Notes: a model not told the origin generated them from the sequence alone. A DNA stretch of 64,000 nucleotides from Candidatus Altimarinota bacterium (GCA_021734395.1 JAIPJB010000003.1:1-64000); one strand, 5' to 3'; positions 15,621 through 24,528 are shown, counted from the first letter of the stretch. Numbers and translations: made by a program.

Positions 15621-16886
15621 TTAAAGCATAAGGCCTTCTAAATATTTGTCAATTTTGAGGTTGAGCTTTGTTCGTTGCAGTTCATCTTCGTAATTCCCTG
15701 TTCCTTCGGGTGCTTGATTCGTCCGATGTCGGGCTAAATGCTCTGCTTTTTTCTCTTCATCTTTGTCTAAGTGAATATTTTCTTGCTGAATAATTTTTGA
15801 TAATGCCAAAAACACCTTGAGTTCATTTTCGGCCTGTAATTCAAATTCTTTTTTCATATCTTCTTCCTTCTTTCCGATTTGCTTCCAGAAGTTTTCCGGA
15901 TCGTGCTGATACTGAGGATGATTTTTTATTTCTTGCATGCGCATCTCTACCTCTTTCTGCTTCCAGGAGGTTGGTATGTCCCCTTTTACTATCTTGAGCA
16001 ATCTTTTCTTATATTCCTGAATCTGCTTCTTTTTTTCCTGATCTTTTTTTTGACGCTCCACCATCTCGCGTATGTCTGTACGGAACTCAGAAACTTTCTT
16101 TTTTCTTCCGGTGAGCTTTTCAATCAACGCTTCATCAATGTTTTTCGCAGATAATTCCTGCACACTATGAAGGACAATGTCAAAGCGAATCTTTTTTCCC
16201 GCTATGTCTTTTGCGGGATAATCATTGGGGAAAGAAACCTTTACATCCTCTTTTTTTTCCCCGGGGTTCATGCCGGCGAATGCTTTTTCTAAATCTGGTA
16301 AAAATTGCCCCATCCCTACAACAAAAGTCACATTTTCACCTTTTGTGTTTGGGATTGTTTTTCCTTCTTCGTCTTTTCCTTCAAAATCCACTTCCAATAA
16401 ATCCCCTTTCTCGGCTTTTCGATCGACCTTTTTACCGGCTTTTGACTCTTTGAGAAACATCTCGATGGTTTCATCAATATCTTTTTCCGTAACTTCGACC
16501 TTCACCGGATTGAGTTTTATTTTTTGATAATTCCCTAATTCTATTTCGGGAAATACTTCGACTTCTGCTTTGACTTCTACGGGAAGTTTTTTGATATCTG
16601 AAAAATCAATTTCCGGAGAGGAAACTGGTTGTAATTGATGCTCACGGATAAAAGAAGAATATTTTTTTTCTAGTGCCGTATTCATTGCCTCTAAAAAAAG
16701 TTTTTGTTCTCCAATATGCTTTCTGACTACTTCTTTGGGAACATTCCCCTTGCGAAAGCCTTTGATCGCAATGTTTTTCTGCACATCAGAAAGAACCACT
16801 TCCTGTGATTTTTTAAGGTCGTCTTCGGTAAGAACAAAAGAAAATGCCCTCTTTGAGCCCGGAATCGTTTTTATTTTTTCTGCCAT
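15621..16886 (-). CDS. tig: Trigger factor
   Basis: Ribosome-bound chaperone and peptidyl-prolyl isomerase at the polypeptide exit site. The 421 residues show the three expected parts: an N-terminal ribosome-binding domain with the signature GFRKGNVPKEVVRK (about 44-57), an FKBP-type isomerase domain (about 150-245; GDLLEVDFEGK and the VVGMGQFLPDLEKAFAGMNPGE loop), and a helical C-terminal domain. The start is the ATG of MAEKIKT; an upstream in-frame extension is discarded because it would cross the divergent gene and precede the promoter. A TATAGT box lies 9 nt before the ATG. It shares a 29-bp divergent region with the SNase-like gene. Confidence 0.93.
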   Translation of the reverse strand: MAEKIKTIPGSKRAFSFVLTEDDLKKSQEVVLSDVQKNIAIKGFRKGNVPKEVVRKHIGEQKLFLEAMNTALEKKYSSFIREHQLQPVSSPEIDFSDIKKLPVEVKAEVEVFPEIELGNYQKIKLNPVKVEVTEKDIDETIEMFLKESKAGKKVDRKAEKGDLLEVDFEGKDEEGKTIPNTKGENVTFVVGMGQFLPDLEKAFAGMNPGEKKEDVKVSFPNDYPAKDIAGKKIRFDIVLHSVQELSAKNIDEALIEKLTGRKKKVSEFRTDIREMVERQKKDQEKKKQIQEYKKRLLKIVKGDIPTSWKQKEVEMRMQEIKNHPQYQHDPENFWKQIGKKEEDMKKEFELQAENELKVFLALSKIIQQENIHLDKDEEKKAEHLARHRTNQAPEGTGNYEDELQRTKLNLKIDKYLEGLML

Positions 16887-16892
16887 AAAGAA

Positions 16893-16901
16893 TATACTAT
16901 A
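16893..16901. promoter_or_regulatory. Overlapping divergent -10 boxes of tig and the SNase-like gene
   Basis: TATACT on the plus strand (16893-16898) and TATAGT on the minus strand (16896-16901) share three bases. The start codons are 17 nt downstream on the plus side and 9 nt downstream on the minus side. Only 29 bp separate the two genes, so this is a likely bidirectional promoter. Confidence 0.5.
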
Positions 16902-16915
16902 AAAAACTCTGTGGG

Positions 16916-18133
16916 ATGATAGAGAAAAGATTCCCTTTGACAATTTTTTTTCACAAAACCTTGCTTTTGTTTCTTTTTTTCTGCGTATTAAATTCGTCAT
17001 TACAAATTGTTTTTGGGGCACCAGAAAAATCATATCGATGGGAAAAAGTAACCGTAGATCGGGTTATTGATAATGAGCACTTTTTACTTTTTGATGGTCG
17101 AGTAGTGAAGATTATTGGAATTCGGGCTCCAGATATATTTGATCCGCGAAAAAATGATCAATGTTACGCTCGTCCAACTTTTCGCCTGCTCAAACTTTTA
17201 CTGGAGAAAAAAGATATTCAGATCAAGCAGGACGTCACTCGAAAAACAAAAGAAGGGCTCTTCCCTCGACATGTAAAAATAGAAAAAGGAAAAAACCTTG
17301 CCGAACTTATGCTGGATCAAGGCATGGCACGATTTCACAGCGAATCCCCTGATATACAATATGACAAAAATTACGAAAAAGCCGAATCAGAAGCCATACA
17401 AAAACAAAAAGGTATTTGGGAAGAGTGTGGTGCTCAGAAAACCCATCGCCTTCTCAAGAAATATCAAAGGCGACACAGAGCCTTTCAAAAAAAATACGCT
17501 CCTTATTTTACTGATATATCCGTGGGGCGTGTTAAAAACGCAATATCAGGAAATACATTCGAATTAGAGAACGGGCTGAGAATTCGACTTTTGGGAATAG
17601 AAGCGCCTTCTCCCTTTGACATACGGAGTGGGTTTCGCTGTTTCGGAAAAGAGGCTCAAAATTATCTTCAAAATCTCATACAACATAAAAAAGTACTTCT
17701 TCAAAGAGACCAATCACAACTCAATGAACAGAAAGAATTACTCCGATATGCTTTTTTGCCTCAGAAAAAAAACGGCGAAGATCTTTTTCTCAATGAAAAA
17801 ATAATTCGCGATGGATATGCTCATGTTTCTCCCTCATTGCAAGACAAACTCTACGAAACAACACTTCTCCAGGCTCAAGAAGAAATATATAAAAAACCTT
17901 GTGGTGCTTGGGAAAAATGCATTGAGGAGATCCTGAAAAAGAAATCCACAGAATCCGCTGGTTTGCTCTCAACAGAGGAATGTCCGATAAAAGGAAATAT
18001 TTCCGGCTCAAAATCGAACCCCGTAAAAACCTATCATACACCAAAAAGTCGTTGGTATAAAAAAGTTCAACTAGAGCAATGTTTCCAAACCGAGGAAGAA
18101 GCACTTTACGAGGGATTCCGAAAGATTCAATAA
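16916..18133 (+). CDS. Secreted protein with two staphylococcal-nuclease-like domains
   Basis: A 405-residue protein with an N-terminal hydrophobic signal segment (about 15-35), then two SNase-like OB folds (about 42-175 and 200-345). Each opens with the family strand pattern (VTVDRVIDNEHFLLFDGRV and VGRVKNAISGNTFELENGL). In active nucleases the next strand reads GIDTPE; here it is GIRAPD in the first copy and GIEAPS in the second, so the key Ca-binding Asp is replaced. Loss of nuclease activity is therefore likely in at least one copy, and the protein may bind nucleic acid or another ligand instead. The C-terminal part contains a Cys-containing stretch. It is divergent from tig. Confidence 0.75.
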   Translation: MIEKRFPLTIFFHKTLLLFLFFCVLNSSLQIVFGAPEKSYRWEKVTVDRVIDNEHFLLFDGRVVKIIGIRAPDIFDPRKNDQCYARPTFRLLKLLLEKKDIQIKQDVTRKTKEGLFPRHVKIEKGKNLAELMLDQGMARFHSESPDIQYDKNYEKAESEAIQKQKGIWEECGAQKTHRLLKKYQRRHRAFQKKYAPYFTDISVGRVKNAISGNTFELENGLRIRLLGIEAPSPFDIRSGFRCFGKEAQNYLQNLIQHKKVLLQRDQSQLNEQKELLRYAFLPQKKNGEDLFLNEKIIRDGYAHVSPSLQDKLYETTLLQAQEEIYKKPCGAWEKCIEEILKKKSTESAGLLSTEECPIKGNISGSKSNPVKTYHTPKSRWYKKVQLEQCFQTEEEALYEGFRKIQ

Positions 18134-18191
18134 GAATAAAAAATGTATTCAAACGTTTATTTATGAACAAAAAAATTATTCAAAATAAAGT

Positions 18192-18219
18192 TTGTGCGCT
18201 TTAAAAAAAGAATTATAAT
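18192..18219 (+). promoter_or_regulatory. Promoter of proS
   Basis: TTGTGC (18192-18197) and TATAAT (18214-18219), spacer 16 bp. The ATG follows 17 nt after the -10 box and no Shine-Dalgarno sequence is present. Confidence 0.6.
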
Positions 18220-18236
18220 CTTTTTGTTTTCTGCTT

Positions 18237-19958
18237 ATGAAGTACTCACACCTTTTCGTCCGAACTCAAAAAGAATCCCCTGCGGAGGAAGATTCAAAAA
18301 ATGCTGAACTTCTCCTCCGAGCCGGTTTCATTCACAAAGAGATGGCTGGGGTCTATTCTTATTTGCCGCTGGGGCTCAAAGTCATCAATAAAATTACTCA
18401 GATCGTCCGAGAAGAAATGAATCAAGCCGGAGCAGTCGAATTATTAATGCCAGTCTTGGCACCGAAAGAAAATTGGGAGCAAACCTGTCGATGGGATTCT
18501 ATGGATGTTCTCTATAAACTTGAAGCTTCATCGGGGAAAGAAGTCGCGCTCTCCCCTACTCACGAAGAAATCGTAACGCCACTTGTTCGAGATTTTTGTC
18601 GTTCTCACAAAGATTTTCCGACTTGTGTCTATCAGGTACAGAGTAAGTTTCGAAATGAACCTCGTGCAAAATCTGGTCTTCTTCGGGCTCGAGAATTTCT
18701 GATGAAAGATGCCTATTCTTTTCATACATCCCAAGAAGATTTTGAATCGTATTATGAAGTCCAAAAAAAAGCCTACGAACGGATTTATGAACGATTGGGA
18801 TTGGGAGACAGAACCTACTATGTAGCCGCTTCTGGTGGCGATTTTTCAAAACATTCGCATGAATTCCAAACCCGATGTAAAACAGGAGAAGATCTTGTTT
18901 TTCGAGTTCCGAAGACTGGCGAATGCTTTAATAAAGAAATCGCTCCCTCAAAAGCCCCAAGCGTTTCTTATTCTGATCCTGAAGAGCTTCCTCGAAAGGA
19001 TGTACAGGGAGAAGGAATCATCGGAGTCGAAGAATTGTCCCAATTTCTCGATATTTCAGTCGAAAAAACCACCAAAACACTTCTCTTTGAGACTGATACC
19101 GGAGAAGTGATTGCGGCATCCGTACGGGGAAATTATGATGTAAATGAACTGAAACTCAAAGAAGTAGCTGGCTGCAAAACCCTTCAGCTTGCTTCTGCTG
19201 AAGTAGTAGAACATGTTACCGGCGCGAAAGTAGGCTATGCCGGTATTCTGGATCTGCCAAAAAATATCCGTGTTTTTATGGATGATTCACTGCAGGGTCG
19301 CAAAAATTTTGAAATGGGCGCCAACAAAACAGACTATCACACAATAAATATTAATTTTGGAAGAGATATTCCTGAACCAGACCAATTCTATGATATCAAA
19401 ATTGCTCGTGAAGGAGATATTTGCCCACAAACAGGAGAAGTGTACGAAACTTTTCACGCGATTGAGGTAGGAAATATTTTCCCACTGGCAACAAAGTTTT
19501 CGTCGGCGTTTCATTTTACTTTCACCGATGAAAATGGGAAGGAAAATCCTGTTATTATGGGGTGTTATGGGATTGGTATTTCACGAATCATGGGATCGAT
19601 TGTGGAAATCTTTCACGATGAAAAAGGTATGCTCTGGCCCTCTCCTGTCACTCCATTTCAGGTATATTTAGCAGCTATCGGAAAAGAAGAGTCTATATAC
19701 GACGAAGCCGAAACTCTGTATCACGAACTACAGAAAAATAGCATTGAGGTTTTGTACGATGACCGTCGAGATAAAAAAATCGGCCCCGGACAAAAATTCG
19801 CCGATCACGAATTGATGGGACTCCCCTGTCGATTAGTCCTTTCTCCGAGAACATTCGAAACGCAAGAAGTAGAGTTTGTTGATCGAAAAACCGGAGAAAT
19901 GAAAAAAATAAAACGGGATGAAATTCTCTCTTTTGTGAAAAAATTTCTGAATGAATAA
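18237..19958 (+). CDS. proS: Prolyl-tRNA synthetase (bacterial type)
   Basis: Class II synthetase charging tRNA-Pro. The 573 residues have the bacterial layout: a catalytic domain with motif 1 region GVYSYLPLGLKVINKI, motif 2 (FRNEPRAKSGLLRAREFLMKDAYSF, about 138-162) and motif 3 (PVIMGCYGIGISRIMGSIVE, about 436-455). The INS editing-type domain lies between motifs 2 and 3 (about 225-400), and a C-terminal anticodon-binding domain carries DDRRDKKIGPGQKFADHELMGLP. Full length. Its last 8 bp overlap the RNase HI gene. Confidence 0.96.
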   Translation: MKYSHLFVRTQKESPAEEDSKNAELLLRAGFIHKEMAGVYSYLPLGLKVINKITQIVREEMNQAGAVELLMPVLAPKENWEQTCRWDSMDVLYKLEASSGKEVALSPTHEEIVTPLVRDFCRSHKDFPTCVYQVQSKFRNEPRAKSGLLRAREFLMKDAYSFHTSQEDFESYYEVQKKAYERIYERLGLGDRTYYVAASGGDFSKHSHEFQTRCKTGEDLVFRVPKTGECFNKEIAPSKAPSVSYSDPEELPRKDVQGEGIIGVEELSQFLDISVEKTTKTLLFETDTGEVIAASVRGNYDVNELKLKEVAGCKTLQLASAEVVEHVTGAKVGYAGILDLPKNIRVFMDDSLQGRKNFEMGANKTDYHTININFGRDIPEPDQFYDIKIAREGDICPQTGEVYETFHAIEVGNIFPLATKFSSAFHFTFTDENGKENPVIMGCYGIGISRIMGSIVEIFHDEKGMLWPSPVTPFQVYLAAIGKEESIYDEAETLYHELQKNSIEVLYDDRRDKKIGPGQKFADHELMGLPCRLVLSPRTFETQEVEFVDRKTGEMKKIKRDEILSFVKKFLNE

Positions 19959-20403
19959 TCTTCTCTCTTCTCTTTCCACACAAAAACAAAATTTAAAACC
20001 CCGTAAAGGAACACTGTATTGTGATGGTGCGAGTCGTGATAATCCCGGTAAATCTGCTGGAGCGGCAGTTTTATACGACGAAAAGAAAAAGGAAATCGCG
20101 TATGGCGGCGTGTACTGTGGCGTACAAACCAATAATTTCGCTGAATATGCTGGCCTGATTCATGGATTAGGGTTGGCACTCGAAAACGAATTTACAGACT
20201 TGGAAGTTGTTCTGGATTCAAAACTTATCGTGCAGCAAATGAGTGGTGATTGGAAAGTAAAAAATAAAAACATTCGTCCTTCTTGGGAAAAAGCGAAAGC
20301 GCTCTGCGAAAAATTTCATTCTGTACGCTTCCGCCATGTTATGCGCAGTAAAAACACCGTCGCTGATAAAATTGCCAACAATGTACTCGATCAACACGAG
20401 TAA
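19951..20403 (+). CDS. rnhA: Ribonuclease HI family protein
   Basis: Cleaves the RNA strand of RNA-DNA hybrids. The 150 residues contain the catalytic carboxylates in family order: Asp in YCDGASRDNPG (about residue 26), Glu in NNFAEYAGL, Asp in VVLDSKLIVQQMSG and a C-terminal Asp in NTVADKIAN. The extended loop and the missing basic handle resemble the archaeal/Bacillus YpdQ-like RNase HI branch more than E. coli RnhA. It begins inside proS (overlap 8 bp) and is convergent with folC. Confidence 0.88.
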   Translation: MNNLLSSLSTQKQNLKPRKGTLYCDGASRDNPGKSAGAAVLYDEKKKEIAYGGVYCGVQTNNFAEYAGLIHGLGLALENEFTDLEVVLDSKLIVQQMSGDWKVKNKNIRPSWEKAKALCEKFHSVRFRHVMRSKNTVADKIANNVLDQHE

Positions 20404-20418
20404 ACAAGAGAGAAGAAT

Positions 20419-21576
20419 TTATTTGGGAAATTGCGTTTGCTGAGACAGTATTTTTTCTGGTGTGTAAAAAAGATTTCGAATTTCTCCCGACAAAAACATC
20501 CCAAAAACGAATACGGTACCTCTGTCATTTTTCGCTTTTTCGAATGCCTTTATAGGATCAGGTTCGATAATCCCCTTTCCTATTTTCTTCTGGAGTTCTT
20601 TCGGATCCCAAAAATCGCGCACTCCCACCATTTTCGTCCAAATAATTTCATCCAAAGAAGGCGCAATAATTTTAAATATTTCAGGGTCATGGTTTTTCCC
20701 TAAGCCCAAAATTCCTATTTTTCTTCCCTTTATTTTTTTTATTTTGGGAAGTATAAATTTCATACGAGGCGCAGAATGGGCATTATCCAAGATAATATTT
20801 CCTATCTTTTCCCACCGCCCAGGAATCTGTATTTTTTGCATCTGGAAATCTGAATGTCCTAAAACCCGTTCGCAAATTTTCCGGGAAAGTTTTTTATTGA
20901 GCTTGGATTCAATACCCGTAAGAAATTGAACATCTCCTTTTTCAGTGAGGATGTCTCGGAATTTTTTTTCGTAGCTGAGATTCAAAACTGAATCTGATGT
21001 AAAAATACCGGCCTTTTCCCGAGCCATATTTTTCAGTGTTCCAAAATGCTGCAAATGATCTTCTCCGATAAAAGTAAGAGCAGCGATTCGCTTTCCTCCT
21101 ACCACATTGACTGCGTCCAATCGTCCTCCCAAACCGATTTCACCGATAAAAATTTCACATCCGGCATCTTTCCCTGTCAAAATTCCAGCCAGAACAATCG
21201 TTTCGTAATATGTCGGTTGAAGTTTTAATTGTGCTGCAATATCTCTTATTTGTAGAATTGCTTTTCCAAAAAGCTCAGATCCAATGAGCTTCCCATTGAG
21301 ACGAATCCGTTCGGTGACAACTTGAAGGTGCGGCGAGGTGAGCGTTATCACCTTTTTTCCCTGCCGCAGAAAAACATCTTCCGTTCGATAACAAACGGTT
21401 CCTTTTCCGGCCGTACCTCCAACAATAATCCTCCATTCAAAAGAACGATCCGGACGCCCGAGGAGTTCTAAAATCTTTTCCATCACCATCAAAGAAGGCG
21501 GTGTATTCTCACGAAAAAACTTGGCTTCACTCGCCAGTTTTAAGAGCCAATCTTGCGCTTGGTGAAAGTATTCCAT
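20419..21576 (-). CDS. folC: Folylpolyglutamate/dihydrofolate synthase family protein (FolC-like)
   Basis: A Mur-ligase-family enzyme that would add glutamate to folates. The 385-residue protein has the P-loop as GGTAGKGTV (GTNGKGS in most FolC), then TSPHLQVVTERIRLNG, GEIGLGGRLDAVNVV and the metal-binding DHLQHFG...MAREKAGIF segment. The C-terminal domain begins LDNAHSAPRMKF, where standard FolC has LDGAHNP. P-loop and DGAHN substitutions make this a divergent member, so the exact substrate is uncertain. The start is the ATG of MEYFHQ, within the 3' end of the upstream antitoxin gene (37 bp overlap), suggesting coupled translation. Confidence 0.75.
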   Translation of the reverse strand: MEYFHQAQDWLLKLASEAKFFRENTPPSLMVMEKILELLGRPDRSFEWRIIVGGTAGKGTVCYRTEDVFLRQGKKVITLTSPHLQVVTERIRLNGKLIGSELFGKAILQIRDIAAQLKLQPTYYETIVLAGILTGKDAGCEIFIGEIGLGGRLDAVNVVGGKRIAALTFIGEDHLQHFGTLKNMAREKAGIFTSDSVLNLSYEKKFRDILTEKGDVQFLTGIESKLNKKLSRKICERVLGHSDFQMQKIQIPGRWEKIGNIILDNAHSAPRMKFILPKIKKIKGRKIGILGLGKNHDPEIFKIIAPSLDEIIWTKMVGVRDFWDPKELQKKIGKGIIEPDPIKAFEKAKNDRGTVFVFGMFLSGEIRNLFYTPEKILSQQTQFPK

Positions 21577-21770
21577 TGATTTGAAGAAGAAGTTGGCTTT
21601 GGAGACGAAACTCCGGACACAGCAGAAATTGAAAATGGAAGCTTTTGCTCTTGAATCATTTTTCGAAAAAAAAGCTTGATTGCTCCTGAATAACTCAATC
21701 CCATCTGATCGAGAACTTGCTTTACTTGTTCTTTCTCCTGTTCGGAAATGCGAATTTGAATATGTGCCAT
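21540..21770 (-). CDS. RelB/DinJ-family antitoxin (orphan)
   Basis: A 76-residue protein whose first 50 residues match the ribbon-helix-helix of the RelB/DinJ family. The DNA-contacting strand is AHIQIRISEQEK, then helices VKQVLDQMGLSYSGAIKLFFRKMI, ending with the characteristic KLPF. DinJ has the same MGL-S...EKALPF pattern. The tail (about 53-76) is Ser/Pro/Thr rich, where family antitoxins normally wrap the toxin. No YafQ/RelE-type toxin gene is adjacent: the downstream gene is folC, which starts inside this frame, and the upstream gene is a phosphoesterase. It may be a solitary autoregulator or the remnant of a toxin-antitoxin pair. A TACAAT box lies at 21805-21810. Confidence 0.75.
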   Translation of the reverse strand: MAHIQIRISEQEKEQVKQVLDQMGLSYSGAIKLFFRKMIQEQKLPFSISAVSGVSSPKPTSSSNQWNTFTKRKIGS

Positions 21771-21827
21771 GAATCAAAGAAATAAAAGTAAAAAAAGAAT
21801 ACTTATTGTAATGACAAAATCAATACT

Positions 21828-22754
21828 TTATTGATTGATGTTTAAGATGACGATTTCGGGTGGATTCAGAAGCCTTGCTCGAGGCCCCACTTCCCCTACC
21901 CCACACGTGATAAAAATTCTATTCCCATTTTTTTCATACAAATGTGATTCGAGCTTTTTTCCGTTTTCGGTCGGAATCGTAAAAGGAAGTGCGCCCAAAA
22001 AAGGAAGACGTATTTGTCCACAATGCGTATGCCCAGAAAGAATCAAATTTGGTTTGTGATCTCCTAAGTCATCCACAATATCTGGGGAATGAGCAAGCAA
22101 AATATTCATTCCTCCTACTTTTTCATATGCCGCATCCAAATCATGATAGTCTAAGTCATTATCATCAGTACCTACTATCCAGAGATCTTTTTCCGGCCAG
22201 TATTCAGCTGTATTTTTGAGTTCTTGCAATCCATATTCACGCAAAAAATATGATACCGTCTGGCTCTGCTCGGTATTTCTGGGTTCGACAATGTCGTGAT
22301 CATGATTTCCCAGCGTCGCCCATTTTTTTACAGCCCGAATATGGCGCAACGGAAACAAATGAGGACCATATTTTTGAGCCCCCCCAAAAACAAAATCCCC
22401 TGGGAGAACAACCGCTTCAATATTTTCCAATGAATTTAGTTTTTGAACGAGTTTTCTGGTCCAGGCATAGCTTTTATAAGGACCCACGTGGATGTCTGCC
22501 AAAAGAGCAATCCTGAGGGGCGGCAAGTCGGGATCAGTCATTTCAAACTCGCGAACAACCAACTTTCGTGGCTCAAAAAAGCTTCCCTGCACAACGATCA
22601 AAAACATGAGCAAGAAAAAAATTCCCCAACTATATTTTTTTTGACGCAAAAAATGAATCCCAAAGATCAAACCACCAAAAACAAGTCCCCATGTCAAAAA
22701 CTCAAACACAAAGAAACTCGTAGGATATTCGCCGATAAGCGCCGGAATATTCAT
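21828..22754 (-). CDS. Membrane-anchored metallophosphoesterase (YaeI/calcineurin-like)
   Basis: A 308-residue protein with two N-terminal membrane segments (about 13-35 and 43-60) and a metallophosphoesterase domain from about residue 78. All metal-ligand motifs are present: ALLADIHVG (D-x-H), GDFVFGG (GD), LGNHDHD (GNHD), LLAHSP and SGHTHCGQIRLP (GHxH). This arrangement is typical of YaeI/YkuE-like enzymes, some of which remove pyrophosphate from lipid intermediates (UDP-diacylglucosamine hydrolase activity is known in this group). The precise substrate is not determinable here. Strand and spacing suggest a separate transcript from the antitoxin. Confidence 0.85.
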   Translation of the reverse strand: MNIPALIGEYPTSFFVFEFLTWGLVFGGLIFGIHFLRQKKYSWGIFFLLMFLIVVQGSFFEPRKLVVREFEMTDPDLPPLRIALLADIHVGPYKSYAWTRKLVQKLNSLENIEAVVLPGDFVFGGAQKYGPHLFPLRHIRAVKKWATLGNHDHDIVEPRNTEQSQTVSYFLREYGLQELKNTAEYWPEKDLWIVGTDDNDLDYHDLDAAYEKVGGMNILLAHSPDIVDDLGDHKPNLILSGHTHCGQIRLPFLGALPFTIPTENGKKLESHLYEKNGNRIFITCGVGEVGPRARLLNPPEIVILNINQ

Positions 22755-22826
22755 TTGTACCGAGCAACTCTAGGCCAAAATATCAAAAAAACAAGTTCCC
22801 TTTTTCCTCAGAGAGACTCTGCATTC

Positions 22827-23054
22827 TTATTTCTTAAACCACCGAGTTACATTTTTGAAAACTTCGTGCAACTGCAAAATAATTCTCAGGGGTTTTTGAA
22901 TATATTCGATAAAAAGCTCACTCAGGTCATCTAACTTTGCGAGCAAGTGTGTGGCAATCCACAGCGCTCGTACAGCAAAAATAACAAGAACAAGGAATCC
23001 TCCTCCAAAACAGAGGTACATAATTTCTTTGGCATGTTCGATGAAATAATCCAT
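22827..23054 (-). CDS. Small single-span membrane protein
   Basis: A 75-residue protein with one strong hydrophobic segment (about 12-34) and an amphipathic helical remainder rich in Leu, Ile and His (LDDLSELFIEYIQKPLRIILQLHEVF). A TGC-TATAAT extended -10 (23078-23086) precedes the ATG by 23 nt, supporting a real gene. It lies between gatB and the phosphoesterase on the same strand. The family was not recognised. Confidence 0.5.
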   Translation of the reverse strand: MDYFIEHAKEIMYLCFGGGFLVLVIFAVRALWIATHLLAKLDDLSELFIEYIQKPLRIILQLHEVFKNVTRWFKK

Positions 23055-23077
23055 GAGTGAATGTGATTTATCTCTTT

Positions 23078-23086
23078 ATTATAGCA
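23078..23086 (-). promoter_or_regulatory. Extended -10 (TGC-TATAAT) of the 75-residue protein gene
   Basis: TGC TATAAT on the minus strand; hexamer at 23078-23083, 23 nt before the ATG. Confidence 0.55.
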
Positions 23087-23091
23087 CAAAT

Positions 23092-24519
23092 TTACTTTTC
23101 AGACAAGCGTTTTTTGAGCATTTCCAGAACGACCGGAGGGTTTGCTGCGCCGCCTGAAACCTTCATAACTTGACCCATCAAAAATTGCAAGGCTTTTTCT
23201 TTTCCATTTTTATAATCTTCCACTGATGCTGGATTTTCACTGATCACTCTATCGACCCATTCTTCTAATTCTCCGGTATCCGACACTTGCTCTAATCCCA
23301 AATCCAGCATTAATTCTTTAGCTGATTTACCTTTGTTTTTTTCTTCCATAGCAGTATTCAAAATTTCCTTGGCTCCAGAAGAAGAAATCTTTCCATTTCC
23401 CAAAAGATCAATGACATCCGCCACATGCTGTGGCGTAACAAAACCCCGGTACCAATCATCTCGAGAAAGAAGAACCGACAGAATGAGATTCGCTGATTTT
23501 TTAGGTTCGTCGGATAACTTTACTGACGTTTCAAAAAACTCTGCTAATTCTTCCCGCTCAGATAATTTTAGAGCCTCGGCTTCAGATAATTTGTAGTCTG
23601 TTTTGTAGCGGTGAAACTTGGAAAGTGGCAATTCGGGAATACCCTCTTCGATTTTCTGGATTTCTTCTTCGGAAAAAGTCACCGGCGGCAAGTCGGGCTC
23701 TGGAAAATAACGATAATCATGAGCGGCCTCTTTATCTCGCATGACGACTGTTTTCTCTTCATCATCTATCCAGCCGACTGTTGCTTCTTTTTCGGGTGGC
23801 GTTTTTTTCTCCCACAATTTTTTTTGTCGCTTTATTTCATACTGTAGCGCTTTCAAAAGCGAAGCAAAAGAATTCAGATTTTTGATCTCTGATCGAGGAT
23901 AGAGCTTTTTTTCGCCTTTTGGACGAAGTGAAATAGACGCATCAAAACGCATCATTCCTTTCTCCATATCTGCATCTGAAGTTCGTACAAAACGAAGAAT
24001 TTTCTGAATTTCTTTGGCAAAAACTTGCGCTTCCTGAGGCGAACGCAAATCCGGCTCGGTCACAATTTCAATGAGTGGCGTGCCGGAGCGGTTGTAATCA
24101 CACAATGTACCAGATTTTGTATGCGTAAGCTTTCCAGCATCATTTTCGAGGTGAACTCTAGTAATACCAATCATGCGTTTTTTTCCTTCAACAGAAATCT
24201 CTACTTTTCCGTTTTTAGAGATCGGCTGATCATATTGGGAAATCTGAAAACCATTGGGCAGATCCGGATAAAAATAATTTTTCCGATCAAACTTAGAAAA
24301 TTTTTGAATCTTACATCCCAGAGCTGCTGCCCCACGGACTGATTTATCGATTCCTTCACTATTGAGAACCGGCAACATGCCCGGAAATCCCATGCATACT
24401 GGGCATACGCGAGTATTGGGTTCGGCACCAAAAGCATCATTATCACATCCACACCAGAGTTTTGATTTGGTAGACAATTGCGCGTGAATTTCCAAACCGA
24501 TGACAGCTTCCAATTCCAT
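23092..24519 (-). CDS. gatB: Asp/Glu-tRNA amidotransferase subunit B (GatB)
   Basis: Binds the mischarged tRNA, phosphorylates the side-chain carboxylate and accepts ammonia from GatA. It has 475 residues, the normal length. Family motifs are ELEAVIGLEIHAQLSTKSKLWC at the start (Zn-ligand Cys in WCGC and VCPVC), YFYPDLPNGFQISQYDQPI (about 84-102), HLENDAGKLTH and RSGTPLIEIVTEPDL. The C-terminal YqeY-like tRNA-binding helices follow. The ATG chosen is 9 nt after a TACAAT box and gives the standard MELEAVIGLE N-terminus. It is encoded apart from gatC-gatA. Confidence 0.95.
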   Translation of the reverse strand: MELEAVIGLEIHAQLSTKSKLWCGCDNDAFGAEPNTRVCPVCMGFPGMLPVLNSEGIDKSVRGAAALGCKIQKFSKFDRKNYFYPDLPNGFQISQYDQPISKNGKVEISVEGKKRMIGITRVHLENDAGKLTHTKSGTLCDYNRSGTPLIEIVTEPDLRSPQEAQVFAKEIQKILRFVRTSDADMEKGMMRFDASISLRPKGEKKLYPRSEIKNLNSFASLLKALQYEIKRQKKLWEKKTPPEKEATVGWIDDEEKTVVMRDKEAAHDYRYFPEPDLPPVTFSEEEIQKIEEGIPELPLSKFHRYKTDYKLSEAEALKLSEREELAEFFETSVKLSDEPKKSANLILSVLLSRDDWYRGFVTPQHVADVIDLLGNGKISSSGAKEILNTAMEEKNKGKSAKELMLDLGLEQVSDTGELEEWVDRVISENPASVEDYKNGKEKALQFLMGQVMKVSGGAANPPVVLEMLKKRLSEK

Positions 24520-24528
24520 TCGGCTGTT

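Noticed and set aside
22443-22934. Plus-strand frame of 163 codons between gatB and the phosphoesterase
   Set aside because: It overlaps the phosphoesterase and the 75-residue membrane-protein genes, which have better support; its composition is random.
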